This document shows, one piece after another, positions 15,301 through 23,983 of a DNA stretch of 64,000 nt. A program made the translations under genes and the position numbers. The notes under the pieces are model-generated. The model was not told the DNA's origin and did not search any database. It saw only the letters and a program-made list of their open reading frames with translations. How positions within the stretch are numbered: the first letter of the stretch is position 1; the number at the start of each line of letters is the position of its first letter. Source of the stretch: an uncultured Collinsella sp. (GTDB taxonomy: Bacteria > Actinomycetota > Coriobacteriia > Coriobacteriales > Coriobacteriaceae); the NCBI GenBank assembly GCA_958415625.1, contig CATYZI010000008.1, positions 1-64,000 of the forward strand, read 5' to 3'.

Positions 15301-16398
15301 TTAGCGCTGGGCGGCGTCTTCGAGGAGGGCGTCCCAGATGGCAAGGGCGGCGGCTGCCTCGGCTACGGGGACAGCTCGGGGGACGATGCAGGGATCGTGG
15401 CGGCCGTGGACCGAGAGCTCGGCATTTTCCATAGCGTCCATGTCCACCGTCTGCTGCTCGCGGCCAATGGAGGGCGTCGGCTTTACGGCCATGCGCCACA
15501 TGACGGGCGCGCCGGTCGAAATACCGCCCAGGATGCCGCCGGCGTTGTTGGACTCGACCTCGATCTCGCCGGTCTCGGCATCGATGCGATACGGATCATT
15601 GTTCTCGCTGCCGCGCATGGCGGCCACGGCAAAGCCCATGCCAAACTCCACGCCCTTTACGGCGGGAATGCCAAACGCGATCTGCGCGATGCGGTTCTCG
15701 ATGCCGTCGAACATGGGGTCGCCGATACCTGCGGGAAGCCCGTAAATGCCGCACTCCACGATGCCGCCGATGCTGTCGAGTTCGTCGCGCGCAGCTAGGA
15801 TTTCCTCGCGCATGCGGCCGGCTGCGGCGGCGTCAATGCACGGCAGATCGTTCGTAAGGATCGCCTTGCGGTCGGCCTCGCGATAGACCATATCGTCCAT
15901 GGGCAGGTCGGAGATGCCGCCGATCTGCGCCACGTGCGCCATGACCTTAATGCCGCGGGCCTCGAGCGCCTGCAGCGCAATGCCGCCGGCGATGCATAAG
16001 GGGGCCGTTAGGCGGCCGGAGAAATGACCGCCACCGGCGACATCGTGCATGTTGTGATACTTCACGCGCGCAGGGAAGTCCGCATGTCCGGGGCGGGGCT
16101 TGCGGCGCAGCTCGGAGTAATCCTTGGAGCGCGTGTTGGTGTTTTCGATAATCGCGGCGATGGGTGCGCCGGTGGTGTGTCCATCGACCACACCGGCAAT
16201 GATATGCGCGGTATCGGCCTCGCGGCGTTTGGTTGCGGTCTCGTCGCGACCGGGGGCACGACGGTCGAGGAAGGCCTGCAGCTGCTCCTGGTCAACAGCG
16301 ATGCCCGCCGGAATGCCATCGAGCGAGCAGCCGATGGCGGGGGAGTGCGACTGGCCGAAGATGCTTAAGTGCAAGACGTTGCCAAAGGTCGAGGACAT
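15301..16398 (-). CDS. aroC: Chorismate synthase
   Basis: Protein of 365 aa that makes chorismate from EPSP with reduced FMN, the last shared step. Family signatures FGQSHSPAIG near the start, RPGHADF, GGGHFSGRLTAP and C-terminal GRHDPCIVPRAVPVAEA are all present and the length is normal. It starts one base after the aroA stop and lies 43 bases before pheA, in the natural pathway neighbourhood. Confidence 0.96.
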   Translation of the reverse strand: MSSTFGNVLHLSIFGQSHSPAIGCSLDGIPAGIAVDQEQLQAFLDRRAPGRDETATKRREADTAHIIAGVVDGHTTGAPIAAIIENTNTRSKDYSELRRKPRPGHADFPARVKYHNMHDVAGGGHFSGRLTAPLCIAGGIALQALEARGIKVMAHVAQIGGISDLPMDDMVYREADRKAILTNDLPCIDAAAAGRMREEILAARDELDSIGGIVECGIYGLPAGIGDPMFDGIENRIAQIAFGIPAVKGVEFGMGFAVAAMRGSENNDPYRIDAETGEIEVESNNAGGILGGISTGAPVMWRMAVKPTPSIGREQQTVDMDAMENAELSVHGRHDPCIVPRAVPVAEAAAALAIWDALLEDAAQR

Positions 16399-16399
16399 G

Positions 16400-17719
16400 C
16401 TATTCCTCCTCGAGTGTGACCTTGCCGCCCAGCAGGCGGTAGTGGTCGAAGAAATCGGGATAGGACTTGTTGACGGCCTCGGCGCCGTGGATTACGACCT
16501 CGCCGGTGGCGCGGCTCGCGGCGATAGCGGCCATCATGGCGATGCGATGGTCGTTGTGCGAATCGACCTCGCCGCCGGTGAAGGCATCGACACCCTTGAT
16601 GATGAGGTCGTCGCCAGCAATGCGCACCTGCGCGCCCAGCGCGGTGAGCTCGCGGGTGGTGGTGACCAGGCGGTCGGATTCCTTGATGCGCAGACGGGCG
16701 CAATCGCGGATAAAGGTGCGGCCCTGCGCCAGCGAGGCTACGGCCGAGATGACGGGCACCAGGTCGGGAATGTCGTGGGCGCTCATCTCAAAGCCGGCGA
16801 GCTTGTCGGACTGCACGGTGGCGGCGTTGGTAGAGCGCACGATGCGGGCGCCAAAGCGCGAAAGCGCGGCGAGCACGTTGCGGTCGCCCTGTGCGGAGCT
16901 CAGGGATACACCCTCGACGGTGATGGGGTCGGTGCCGATGGCGCCGGCACACAGCCAAAAGGCAGCGTTGGACCAGTCACCCTCGACGGCTACGCTGCCG
17001 GGCGTGCGGTACGAGCCGCTGCTCACGCGGAAGTTCGTGACCTCGGGCTGGCCGTCCTTGGCCGGAATACGCTCGACGTTGACCTCGACGCCAAAGGCCT
17101 TCATGGCCTGGATCGTCAGGTTGATGTAGGGACGGCTCTCAATGAGGCCGGTTACCTGCACGCAGGAGGGCTGGGCCAGCAGCGGGGCTGCCAGCAGCAG
17201 GCCGGAGATATACTGCGAGCTCACGTTGCCCGGAAGCACAAAGGTGCCCGGGCGCATGCGTCCGCTCGTCTTGAGCGGAAAACCTCCCAGACCCTGTAGG
17301 TCGCAGCCGGCGGCGATGATCTCGTCCGAGAGCGGGGAGAGCGGGCGGGCGCCCAAGCGCCCCTGACCCACAAAAGTTGCTTCTGCACCCAGCGCGCAGG
17401 CGACAGGCAGCATAAAGCGGAGCGTGGAGCCGCTTTCACCGCAGTCAAGCGTGCCGCCGGCAAGGGCCTTGAGCAGGCCAAACTCAACACTCTTCATGGT
17501 GGGGTGGACCTGGAAGCCGTCCTCGACGGTCTCGATGCGAGCACCCAGTGCCGTAAGGCAGCGCACCGTAGCCTCGATGTCGGCGCAGGTGGTGTTGCAG
17601 GTGACGTGTGTCTCGCCGTTGGCGAGCGCGGCGCAGATGATCAGGCGATGCGCCATCGACTTGGACGCGATGGCGGGAACGGTGCCCTTGAGCGGGGACG
17701 GGGTGATGCGGGCTAGCAT
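16400..17719 (-). CDS. aroA: 3-phosphoshikimate 1-carboxyvinyltransferase (EPSP synthase)
   Basis: Protein of 439 aa; condenses shikimate-3-phosphate with PEP. ATG 17719 gives the canonical N-terminus (PLKGTVPAIASKSMAHR, with the SKS substrate loop); the longer frame adds residues read from inside aroB. The family motif SSQYISGLLLAAP and DHRIAM near the C-terminus are intact. The start overlaps the end of aroB by 7 bases, implying translational coupling. Confidence 0.95.
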   Translation of the reverse strand: MLARITPSPLKGTVPAIASKSMAHRLIICAALANGETHVTCNTTCADIEATVRCLTALGARIETVEDGFQVHPTMKSVEFGLLKALAGGTLDCGESGSTLRFMLPVACALGAEATFVGQGRLGARPLSPLSDEIIAAGCDLQGLGGFPLKTSGRMRPGTFVLPGNVSSQYISGLLLAAPLLAQPSCVQVTGLIESRPYINLTIQAMKAFGVEVNVERIPAKDGQPEVTNFRVSSGSYRTPGSVAVEGDWSNAAFWLCAGAIGTDPITVEGVSLSSAQGDRNVLAALSRFGARIVRSTNAATVQSDKLAGFEMSAHDIPDLVPVISAVASLAQGRTFIRDCARLRIKESDRLVTTTRELTALGAQVRIAGDDLIIKGVDAFTGGEVDSHNDHRIAMMAAIAASRATGEVVIHGAEAVNKSYPDFFDHYRLLGGKVTLEEE

Positions 17720-18819
17720 GCGGATGCGTCTCCCTTCTGGCCGAGGCCCTCGGCAATCAAATCGTGGAAGGTGGAAAGCGGCGTGCGGTCGATGCTGCAA
17801 CGGCCAATGTCGTGCGGAATCACTAGATCGATGGTGTCGCCCGCGCGTTTTTTGTCGTGGAGCGCTTCGGCAAAGACGGCATCGGCGGAAAGCTCGCAGC
17901 GGGTCTTGAGGCCGTGGCGCGCGCAGAGCTCCTCAATACGATCGGGCAGCTCGGCATCGCAGATGCCATGCAGGGCCGCGGCACGCGTGATGATGCCCAT
18001 GCCGATCGACACGCAGTTGCCGTGGCCGAGCTCAAAGTGCTCGCAGGCCTCGACGGCGTGCCCGGCGCTGTGGCCAAAGTTGAGGAGCTTGCGCTGATTG
18101 GTTTCGCGCTCGTCGGCAACGACCACGGCGCGCTTGATGTCGATATTGCGGGCGATGATGAGCGCCACACGGGCCACGTCGCGGTTCAGCAGCTCAAGCG
18201 TGAGCGGGGTCTTCTCCAGCTCGGCGAAGAGCTCCGGGTCGGCGATCACGGCGTGCTTGACGACCTCGCCGCAGCCGTCAGCGAACTGCTCGGGCGTGAG
18301 GGTCGCCAGGCATCCCACGTCGGCGATAACCACGCTTGGCTGCCAAAAGGCGCCGGCCAAGTTCTTGCCGGCAGCCAGGTCGATGGCCGTCTTGCCGCCG
18401 ACCGATGAATCCACCATGGCGAGCAGGCTTGTGGGAATCTGCACAAACTTGCAGCCGCGCATGTAGGTGGCGGCCACAAAGCCCGCCACGTCGCCCACGA
18501 CACCGCCGCCGAGCGCCACGATCACGTCGGAGCGCGAAAGCTCGTGCTTGGCCACAAACTCCAAAATGGCGACGTAGGTCTCGGCACGCTTATGGGCCTC
18601 GCCGGCCTCGAAGGTGCAGATGCTCACCTCGTAGCCTGCGGATTCGAGGCTCTGCCTAACGGGCATCTGGTAGAGGGGGCCTACGTTGGTGTCCGTCACG
18701 ATGACGGCGCGGGTGCCGCCGGCGGTGGCGCGTACGAGCGGACCTGCCTGCTCCAGCAAAAACGTGCCCACATGCACCTGGTAGGGGCGTGCGGTGTCGA
18801 TATCGATGGTAATCGCCAT
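17713..18819 (-). CDS. aroB: 3-dehydroquinate synthase
   Basis: Protein of 368 aa; cyclises DAHP to 3-dehydroquinate using NAD+ and a divalent metal. GGGVVGDVAGFVAATYMRG, VDSSVGGKTAID and the metal-binding NFGHSAGHAVE are present. It has an AAAGGA ribosome site. It follows tyrA by 36 bases and overlaps aroA at its end. Confidence 0.96.
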   Translation of the reverse strand: MAITIDIDTARPYQVHVGTFLLEQAGPLVRATAGGTRAVIVTDTNVGPLYQMPVRQSLESAGYEVSICTFEAGEAHKRAETYVAILEFVAKHELSRSDVIVALGGGVVGDVAGFVAATYMRGCKFVQIPTSLLAMVDSSVGGKTAIDLAAGKNLAGAFWQPSVVIADVGCLATLTPEQFADGCGEVVKHAVIADPELFAELEKTPLTLELLNRDVARVALIIARNIDIKRAVVVADERETNQRKLLNFGHSAGHAVEACEHFELGHGNCVSIGMGIITRAAALHGICDAELPDRIEELCARHGLKTRCELSADAVFAEALHDKKRAGDTIDLVIPHDIGRCSIDRTPLSTFHDLIAEGLGQKGDASAC

Positions 18820-18855
18820 AAGCTTCGGTCCTTTCGACCTGGCGTGATAGGTGGT

Positions 18856-19770
18856 CTAGTGGGAGGCCTCGTCGTCGAGCGCGCGCTTAATGCGGTCGCC
18901 CTCGGCAAGGAGATTCTCCAGATAGCGCTGGTCGCGGTCCTTAAGGGCGCGGCTGTAGGCGCCGAGCGATTCGATCAGATGGTCGATCTCGAAGGCGAGC
19001 GCATCGGCGTCATCGATCATGAGCTCGGACCACATCTGCGGATTGAGGTGCGCCACGCGGGTAAGGTCGCGGTAGCTGCCGGCCGAAAAGCCGTGGTGGA
19101 CCTGAGCGGTCGGGCTCTTAACATAGGCGTTGGAGACGACGTGCGCGAGCTGGCTCGTAAAGGCGATGACGCGGTCGTGCTCGGCGGCGCTCGTTACGCT
19201 GAACTTGCCAAAGCCCAGGGGGCGTACCATCTCGCGCACCTGGCCCAAAAGCTCCAGCTTAAGTGCGTCGTCCACCGCGGGCGGAACGAGCACGAGCGGT
19301 GCGCCTTGGAACAGGTCGGCGCGGGAATGTGCGTAGCCCGAGAACTGAGTGCCCGCCATGGGGTGCGCGCCCACAAAGTAAAAACCGTGCTCGCGGGCAA
19401 GCTCAAAGGCGCGCTCGCACACAATACCCTTGACGCCCACCGTGTCGATCACCACAGGGCCCATGATGGCCTCGGTATCGGTGGCGTCGGCGAGTGCCTG
19501 GGCATGTGCCTCGAGCCACTCGATGCAGGCCTCGGGGTAGCATGCCAGGACGATGATGTCGCATTCGCCGAGTGTCTTGTCGTTGAGCTCGCCGGCGACG
19601 GTGCCCATGCTGGCGGCCGTCATGACGTCGTCATCGGGGTCCCAGGCCAGCACGCGAACGCCCGCCTGCGCATAGCCGCGGGCAAAGCTGCCGCCGATGA
19701 GGCCCAGGCCGACGATGCCGGCGCACTTGGGGCCGCCCTGGTTAACGCGTGCGTTTCTTACCGTACCCAT
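18856..19770 (-). CDS. tyrA: Prephenate dehydrogenase
   Basis: Protein of 304 aa that oxidatively decarboxylates prephenate to 4-hydroxyphenylpyruvate for tyrosine. The dinucleotide-binding GIVGLGLIGGSFARGYAQAG lies near the N-terminus, and HPMAGT plus the C-terminal helical domain fit the family. There is no fused chorismate mutase or ACT domain; mutase activity is supplied by the PheA protein downstream. It begins 3 bases after the DAHP synthase stop. Confidence 0.93.
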   Translation of the reverse strand: MGTVRNARVNQGGPKCAGIVGLGLIGGSFARGYAQAGVRVLAWDPDDDVMTAASMGTVAGELNDKTLGECDIIVLACYPEACIEWLEAHAQALADATDTEAIMGPVVIDTVGVKGIVCERAFELAREHGFYFVGAHPMAGTQFSGYAHSRADLFQGAPLVLVPPAVDDALKLELLGQVREMVRPLGFGKFSVTSAAEHDRVIAFTSQLAHVVSNAYVKSPTAQVHHGFSAGSYRDLTRVAHLNPQMWSELMIDDADALAFEIDHLIESLGAYSRALKDRDQRYLENLLAEGDRIKRALDDEASH

Positions 19771-19773
19771 GGG

Positions 19774-20799
19774 CTACTCCTGAACGGTTTCTTGACAGAC
19801 AACCTCGCGGATGGCGCGGATGCGGCGCATGGTGTCGTCGAACTGGTCGGGGGTGAGGGCCTGAGCGCCGTCGGACCAAGCATGGCTCGGGTCGTCGTGG
19901 ACCTCGATCTCCAGACCGTTGGCGCCGCAGGCAGTCGCGGCGAGCGCCATGGGCTCGACATAGCGGGTGTAACCGGTGGCATGGCTGGGGTCGGCGACGA
20001 CGGGCAGGTGCGACAGGTGGTGCAGCACCGGCACGGCGTTGAGGTCGAAGGTGTTGCGAGTATGGGTCTCGAAGGTGCGGATGCCGCGCTCGCACAGGAT
20101 GACGTTGTCGTTGCCCTCGCTCATGATGTACTCGGCGGCCATGAGCAGCTCATCGATCGTGCCGGACATGCCGCGCTTAAGCAAGATTGGAGTCTTGGTC
20201 TTGCCGACCTCTTTGAGCAGGGGGAAGTTCTGGGCGTTGCGGGCGCCGATCTGCATGACGTCGATCTTCTTGTCCAGGAAGACCTGCACGTCGCGTGGGT
20301 CCATGATCTCGGTGACGATCGGCATGTCGAGCTCGGCAGACGCCTCGCACAGCAGGTCCAGACCGGCGGGGCCCATGCCCTGGTAGGCGTACGGGGAAGT
20401 GCGGGGCTTGTAGGCACCGCCGCGCAGCATCGTGGCACCGGCGGCCTTCACGCGGCGGGCGATGCGGATGAGGTTCTCGCCCTCGACGGAGCACGGGCCG
20501 GCGATGACCTGGAACTGATCGCCGCCGATCTTGACGCCGTGGCCGCAGTCGATGACGGAGTCCTCGGGGTGGAACTTGCGGTTGGCGCGCTTGAACGGCT
20601 CGGAGACGCGCTGCACGCGCTCGACGACGTCCATGGACTCGAGCAGGAACGGGTCGATTTTGGTCGTATCGCCCACCAGGCCGATGATCGTCTCGTTCTC
20701 GCCGCGCGAGACGTCGGTCTTCAGGCCCTTTTTCTCAATCCAGCTGACGATATGGCTGACGGCCTCGTCGCTGGCGCTCTGCTTTAGAATTGCAATCAT
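19774..20799 (-). CDS. aroF: 3-deoxy-7-phosphoheptulonate (DAHP) synthase, type I-beta
   Basis: Protein of 341 aa from ATG 20799 (GAGAGG upstream). It condenses PEP and erythrose-4-phosphate, the committed step. An N-terminal ferredoxin-like regulatory domain (about 1-80) precedes the barrel with AGPCSVEGENLIRIA and LRGGAYKPRTSPYAYQG, the arrangement of Thermotoga-type enzymes that are feedback-inhibited through the N-terminal domain. First gene of the aromatic operon; a terminator-like hairpin lies in its leader (20832-20857). The symbol aroF is used in the Bacillus/Thermotoga sense. Confidence 0.94.
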   Translation of the reverse strand: MIAILKQSASDEAVSHIVSWIEKKGLKTDVSRGENETIIGLVGDTTKIDPFLLESMDVVERVQRVSEPFKRANRKFHPEDSVIDCGHGVKIGGDQFQVIAGPCSVEGENLIRIARRVKAAGATMLRGGAYKPRTSPYAYQGMGPAGLDLLCEASAELDMPIVTEIMDPRDVQVFLDKKIDVMQIGARNAQNFPLLKEVGKTKTPILLKRGMSGTIDELLMAAEYIMSEGNDNVILCERGIRTFETHTRNTFDLNAVPVLHHLSHLPVVADPSHATGYTRYVEPMALAATACGANGLEIEVHDDPSHAWSDGAQALTPDQFDDTMRRIRAIREVVCQETVQE

Positions 20800-20831
20800 G
20801 GTGCGCCTCTCATCTCGGTGGATAACCCTTG

Positions 20832-20857
20832 CAAAAACGGCCCGCATCGCGAGCCGT
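20832..20857 (-). terminator. Putative attenuator hairpin in the aroF leader
   Basis: On the minus strand ACGGCTCGC, a 3-base loop and GCGGGCCGT form a 9-bp stem with one G-U pair, followed by U5 (plus-strand A-run 20832-20836). It lies 32 bases before the aroF start, so it would stop transcription before the operon unless prevented. The hairpin is seen; the attenuation role is inferred. Confidence 0.6.
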
Positions 20858-20962
20858 GTATATATGGTGCATGAGAGTTTATACTATCTGGTTCGCTTTT
20901 GCCTTCTAAAGTGAGCCGTTGCGCCGCGTCTTCCTCGGAATTGCAAAGCTTTTTCTTTTATT

Positions 20963-20992
20963 TTGATAGCCCGTGGTGCACTTGGGTATAAT
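20963..20992 (+). promoter_or_regulatory. Promoter of tRNA-Arg(CCG)
   Basis: TTGATA (20963-20968), an 18-bp spacer and a perfect TATAAT (20987-20992) end 11 bases before the tRNA, which fits a sigma-70-type promoter initiating just before the mature 5' end. Confidence 0.85.
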
Positions 20993-21003
20993 GCCAAACG
21001 TTG

Positions 21004-21080
21004 GCCCTATTAGCTCAGGGGATTAGAGCGTCTGCCTCCGGAGCAGAAGGCCGTTGGTTCGAATCCAACATGGGGCACCA
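21004..21080 (+). tRNA. tRNA-Arg (anticodon CCG)
   Basis: A 77-base cloverleaf including CCA. Acceptor GCCCTAT pairs with ATGGGGC, the anticodon stem-loop TCTGC-CTCCGGA-GCAGA gives CCG (reads CGG), and the T-arm is GTTGGTTCGAATCCAAC. Confidence 0.97.
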
Positions 21081-21091
21081 TCGAACGTAAG

Positions 21092-21127
21092 ACCGTCCGA
21101 ACCTCGCATGGTCCGGGCGGTTTTTCT
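21092..21127 (+). terminator. Terminator after tRNA-Arg(CCG)
   Basis: ACCGTCCG (21092-21099) pairs with CGGGCGGT (21114-21121), one G-U, followed by five T. The P-type ATPase gene begins only about 30 bases later. Confidence 0.8.
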
Positions 21128-21156
21128 TATACCGACGCGACGTGATGGGACGTGGT

Positions 21157-23880
21157 ATGGCAGCAACGGATATCGAGCGCGGACTCTCGACCGCCGAGGT
21201 TGAGGAGCGCATCGCCGCCGGTAAGATCAACCGCAACATGGAGCTCAAGACCAAGTCGGTCAAAGAGCTCATCATCGAGAACCTCTGCACGTTGTTCAAT
21301 TTGATCAACGTGATCTTGGCGTTCCTGGTCATTTTGACCGGTTCGTTTAAGAATCTGACGTTCCTGTTCGTGGTGTTCCTCAATACCGCTATTGGCGTCA
21401 TTCAGTCCATGCGTTCCAAGAAGATGGTCGATAAGCTCACGCTGCTGACCTCTAAGAAGGCCATCGCGGTGCGCGACGGTGCCGAGGTGGAGCTCGACTT
21501 GGACCAGATCGTGCTCGACGACATCATCCGCCTGGGGCGCGGCGACCAGATTCCCGCTGACGCCGTGGTGGTTTCCGGCGAGGCGCTCGTGAACGAGAGC
21601 CTGCTGACGGGCGAGAGCGACCTTATTAAGAAGCAGCCCGGTTCCGAGCTCATGAGCGGCAGCTTTATCGACTCGGGCCTGCTGCGCGCCCGCGTGATCC
21701 ATGTCGGCGCCGACAACTACGTGGCCAAAATTAATAACGAGGCCAAGTACGTCAAAAAGGTCAATTCCGAGATCATGAACGCGCTGAACGCCATCGTGCG
21801 CTTTGCGAGCATCATCATGATCCCGCTCGGTTTGGCGTTGTTTGCCTCGAGCGTGAGCGAGCTGTGGGATGCAGCGGGAACCCCGGGCGATAGCGCGCTT
21901 TCGTGGTGCTTCTCCGAGCTGTTGGCTGGTCATGTGCCTTCGTCGGCGCTGCTGTCCACGGTGGGCGCCCTGCTGGGGATGATCCCGCAAGGCCTGGTGC
22001 TGCTGACCTCGTCGGTGCTCGCCATCGCCACGGTGCGCCTGGCCCGCCGCAAGGTGCTGGCGCAGCAGCTCTACTGCATCGAGACGCTCGCTCGCGTCGA
22101 TGTACTGTGCCTGGACAAGACGGGCACCATCACGTCGGGCCGCATGGAGGTCGAGGGCACCTACCCGCTGCCTGTTGAGGGTGTTGGCTTTGGCGTGGAC
22201 TCGGACGAGGCGGCTGTTCCCGTCGATACCACAGTGCTCGATTTTGCGCTGGCTAACGTGGCACGTGCGACTTCGGCCGATGCCAACGAGACCTGCCAGG
22301 CGCTGCTCAACTATTACGCCGATCGCCCGGTCGAGGTGTCTGAGCCGCTGTCGGTCATTCCGTTCTCGTCGTCTAAAAAATGGAGTGGCGCTTCGTTTGC
22401 GCAGGGCTCCTATGTGATGGGCGCCGCGCAGTTTGTGCTTTCGGAGCGTGTGTTTTCGCAGGTCGAGAACCGTGTCGCCGAGCTTGCCGATACCTGCCGC
22501 GTGCTCGTGGTGGCGCGCGTGGACGGCTTTACACCCGATGGCGATATGGTGGGCGAGGCCGAGCCCGTGGGCTTTGTGACCATCCGCGACGAGATTCGTA
22601 CCTCGGCGGCCGAGACCATCGGCTACTTTAACGAGCAGGGTGTGACCCTCAACGTGATCAGTGGCGACGACCCGCGTACGGTGTCGTCGATCGCGCGCGT
22701 GGTGGGCGTGCCGGGGGCGGACGCTTATGTGGACGCCACGACGCTCGATACGCCTGCCAAGCTCGATGCCGCAGTGGACCGCTACCATGTCTTTGGTCGT
22801 GTGACCCCGCAGCAGAAGCGCGAGCTCGTACAGGCGCTCAAGCGCCGCGAGCACACCGTGGCCATGACGGGCGACGGCGTCAACGACGTGCTGGCGCTCA
22901 AGGAGGCCGACTGCTCCGTCGCCATGGCGGCCGGCTCCGATGCCGCGCGCAACGTGGCCGAGATCGTGCTCGTCGACAACGACTTTGCCTCGATGCCCGC
23001 CGTGGTGGCCGAGGGCCGTCGCTCCATCAACAACCTGCAGCGTTCGGCCTCGCTGTTCCTGACTAAGACGCTGTTCTCGATGGGCCTTGCGGCGCTGTGC
23101 ATCGCGCTGCCGCCGTACCCCTTCGAGCCCATCCAGATGACGCTCATCAACTTCTTCTGCATCGGCGCGCCGGGCTTTGTGTTGGGCCTGGAGCCCAACA
23201 ATGCTCGCGTGAAGGGTGCGTTTTTGACCAACGTACTCAAGCGTGCACTGCCGGCGTCGATTGCGGTCATTTTGGCTGCGGCGCTCGATATCTTTGTGGC
23301 GCGCGTGTTTGGCTTTAGCCAGCTCACGCTGTCTACGATGTGCCTGCTTACGTCGTGCGCGGCGAGCGTCAGCCTGATCTGGCGCATCTCGCAGCCGCTC
23401 ACACCCTTACGTGTGGTGCTCTTTGTGTTTGTAGTCGCCGGCATCCTGGTGGGCGTTATCGGATTCCCGGAGCTGCTTTCTATTGCCAACCTGTCGATGG
23501 GCCAGATGGTTATCTTGGCTGTCATCGTGGTCTTTACCTGCTCGGTGTTCTTTAAGCTCGCCACGATGATGGATTCGCTCAAGCCGCGTCGTCGTCATGC
23601 CGCAACTGGTTTTGGCCGCGGTGTGCGCGTCCGCCTGGGCCGCGGTGGCGGCAAGGTGAGCTCGACGGGCTCGACGGCCGAACGTTTTGCCAAGCGCGTT
23701 GCCGCCGACATGGCGCAGCGCCGCGAAGATCGCACCGCTCGCGAGGCCGAGGCCCGCGCACTCGAGGGCGTGGCCCAGGCCCAGCCCAAGAAAAAGAAGA
23801 GTACCGGAGCCAAGCGCTCTCGCGTGACCAAGTCCGCCCAAGGCATCAAAGTCTCGATGCCAAGCAAAAAGAAGAAGTAG
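21157..23880 (+). CDS. Cation-transporting P-type ATPase (CtpE-like)
   Basis: Protein of about 907 aa from ATG 21157 (GGGA upstream; GTG 21142 or ATG 21145 would add 4-5 residues). Actuator TGES is at 151-154, phosphorylation site DKTGT at 320-324, and hinge GDGVND at 572-577. The M4 segment reads MIPQGLVLLTS, resembling the mycobacterial CtpE/Lactobacillus group of calcium or related cation pumps rather than heavy-metal ATPases; no N-terminal metal-binding domain is present. A lysine/arginine-rich tail of about 100 residues ends in KKKK and is unusual. It follows a tRNA terminator closely and no own promoter is obvious. Substrate uncertain. Confidence 0.9.
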   Translation: MAATDIERGLSTAEVEERIAAGKINRNMELKTKSVKELIIENLCTLFNLINVILAFLVILTGSFKNLTFLFVVFLNTAIGVIQSMRSKKMVDKLTLLTSKKAIAVRDGAEVELDLDQIVLDDIIRLGRGDQIPADAVVVSGEALVNESLLTGESDLIKKQPGSELMSGSFIDSGLLRARVIHVGADNYVAKINNEAKYVKKVNSEIMNALNAIVRFASIIMIPLGLALFASSVSELWDAAGTPGDSALSWCFSELLAGHVPSSALLSTVGALLGMIPQGLVLLTSSVLAIATVRLARRKVLAQQLYCIETLARVDVLCLDKTGTITSGRMEVEGTYPLPVEGVGFGVDSDEAAVPVDTTVLDFALANVARATSADANETCQALLNYYADRPVEVSEPLSVIPFSSSKKWSGASFAQGSYVMGAAQFVLSERVFSQVENRVAELADTCRVLVVARVDGFTPDGDMVGEAEPVGFVTIRDEIRTSAAETIGYFNEQGVTLNVISGDDPRTVSSIARVVGVPGADAYVDATTLDTPAKLDAAVDRYHVFGRVTPQQKRELVQALKRREHTVAMTGDGVNDVLALKEADCSVAMAAGSDAARNVAEIVLVDNDFASMPAVVAEGRRSINNLQRSASLFLTKTLFSMGLAALCIALPPYPFEPIQMTLINFFCIGAPGFVLGLEPNNARVKGAFLTNVLKRALPASIAVILAAALDIFVARVFGFSQLTLSTMCLLTSCAASVSLIWRISQPLTPLRVVLFVFVVAGILVGVIGFPELLSIANLSMGQMVILAVIVVFTCSVFFKLATMMDSLKPRRRHAATGFGRGVRVRLGRGGGKVSSTGSTAERFAKRVAADMAQRREDRTAREAEARALEGVAQAQPKKKKSTGAKRSRVTKSAQGIKVSMPSKKKK

Positions 23881-23983
23881 CTACGCGCCCTGGCGATGTT
23901 GAATTGGTGCCTTGTTCCTGTGGGGCCGTGGCGATGTTATGCTCTAACCTCGATTGTTTGAATTGCTTCGAAAAGAGGATGCC

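Noticed and set aside
18544..20787. 747-codon plus-strand open frame opposite aroB, tyrA and aroF
   Set aside because: The minus-strand genes carry all expected catalytic motifs; this frame is an artefact of codon bias.
20810..20872. 20-codon minus-strand frame in the aroF leader with Tyr and Phe codons
   Set aside because: No ribosome-binding site and only scattered, not consecutive, regulatory codons. Not listed as a leader peptide gene, though the hairpin itself is kept.
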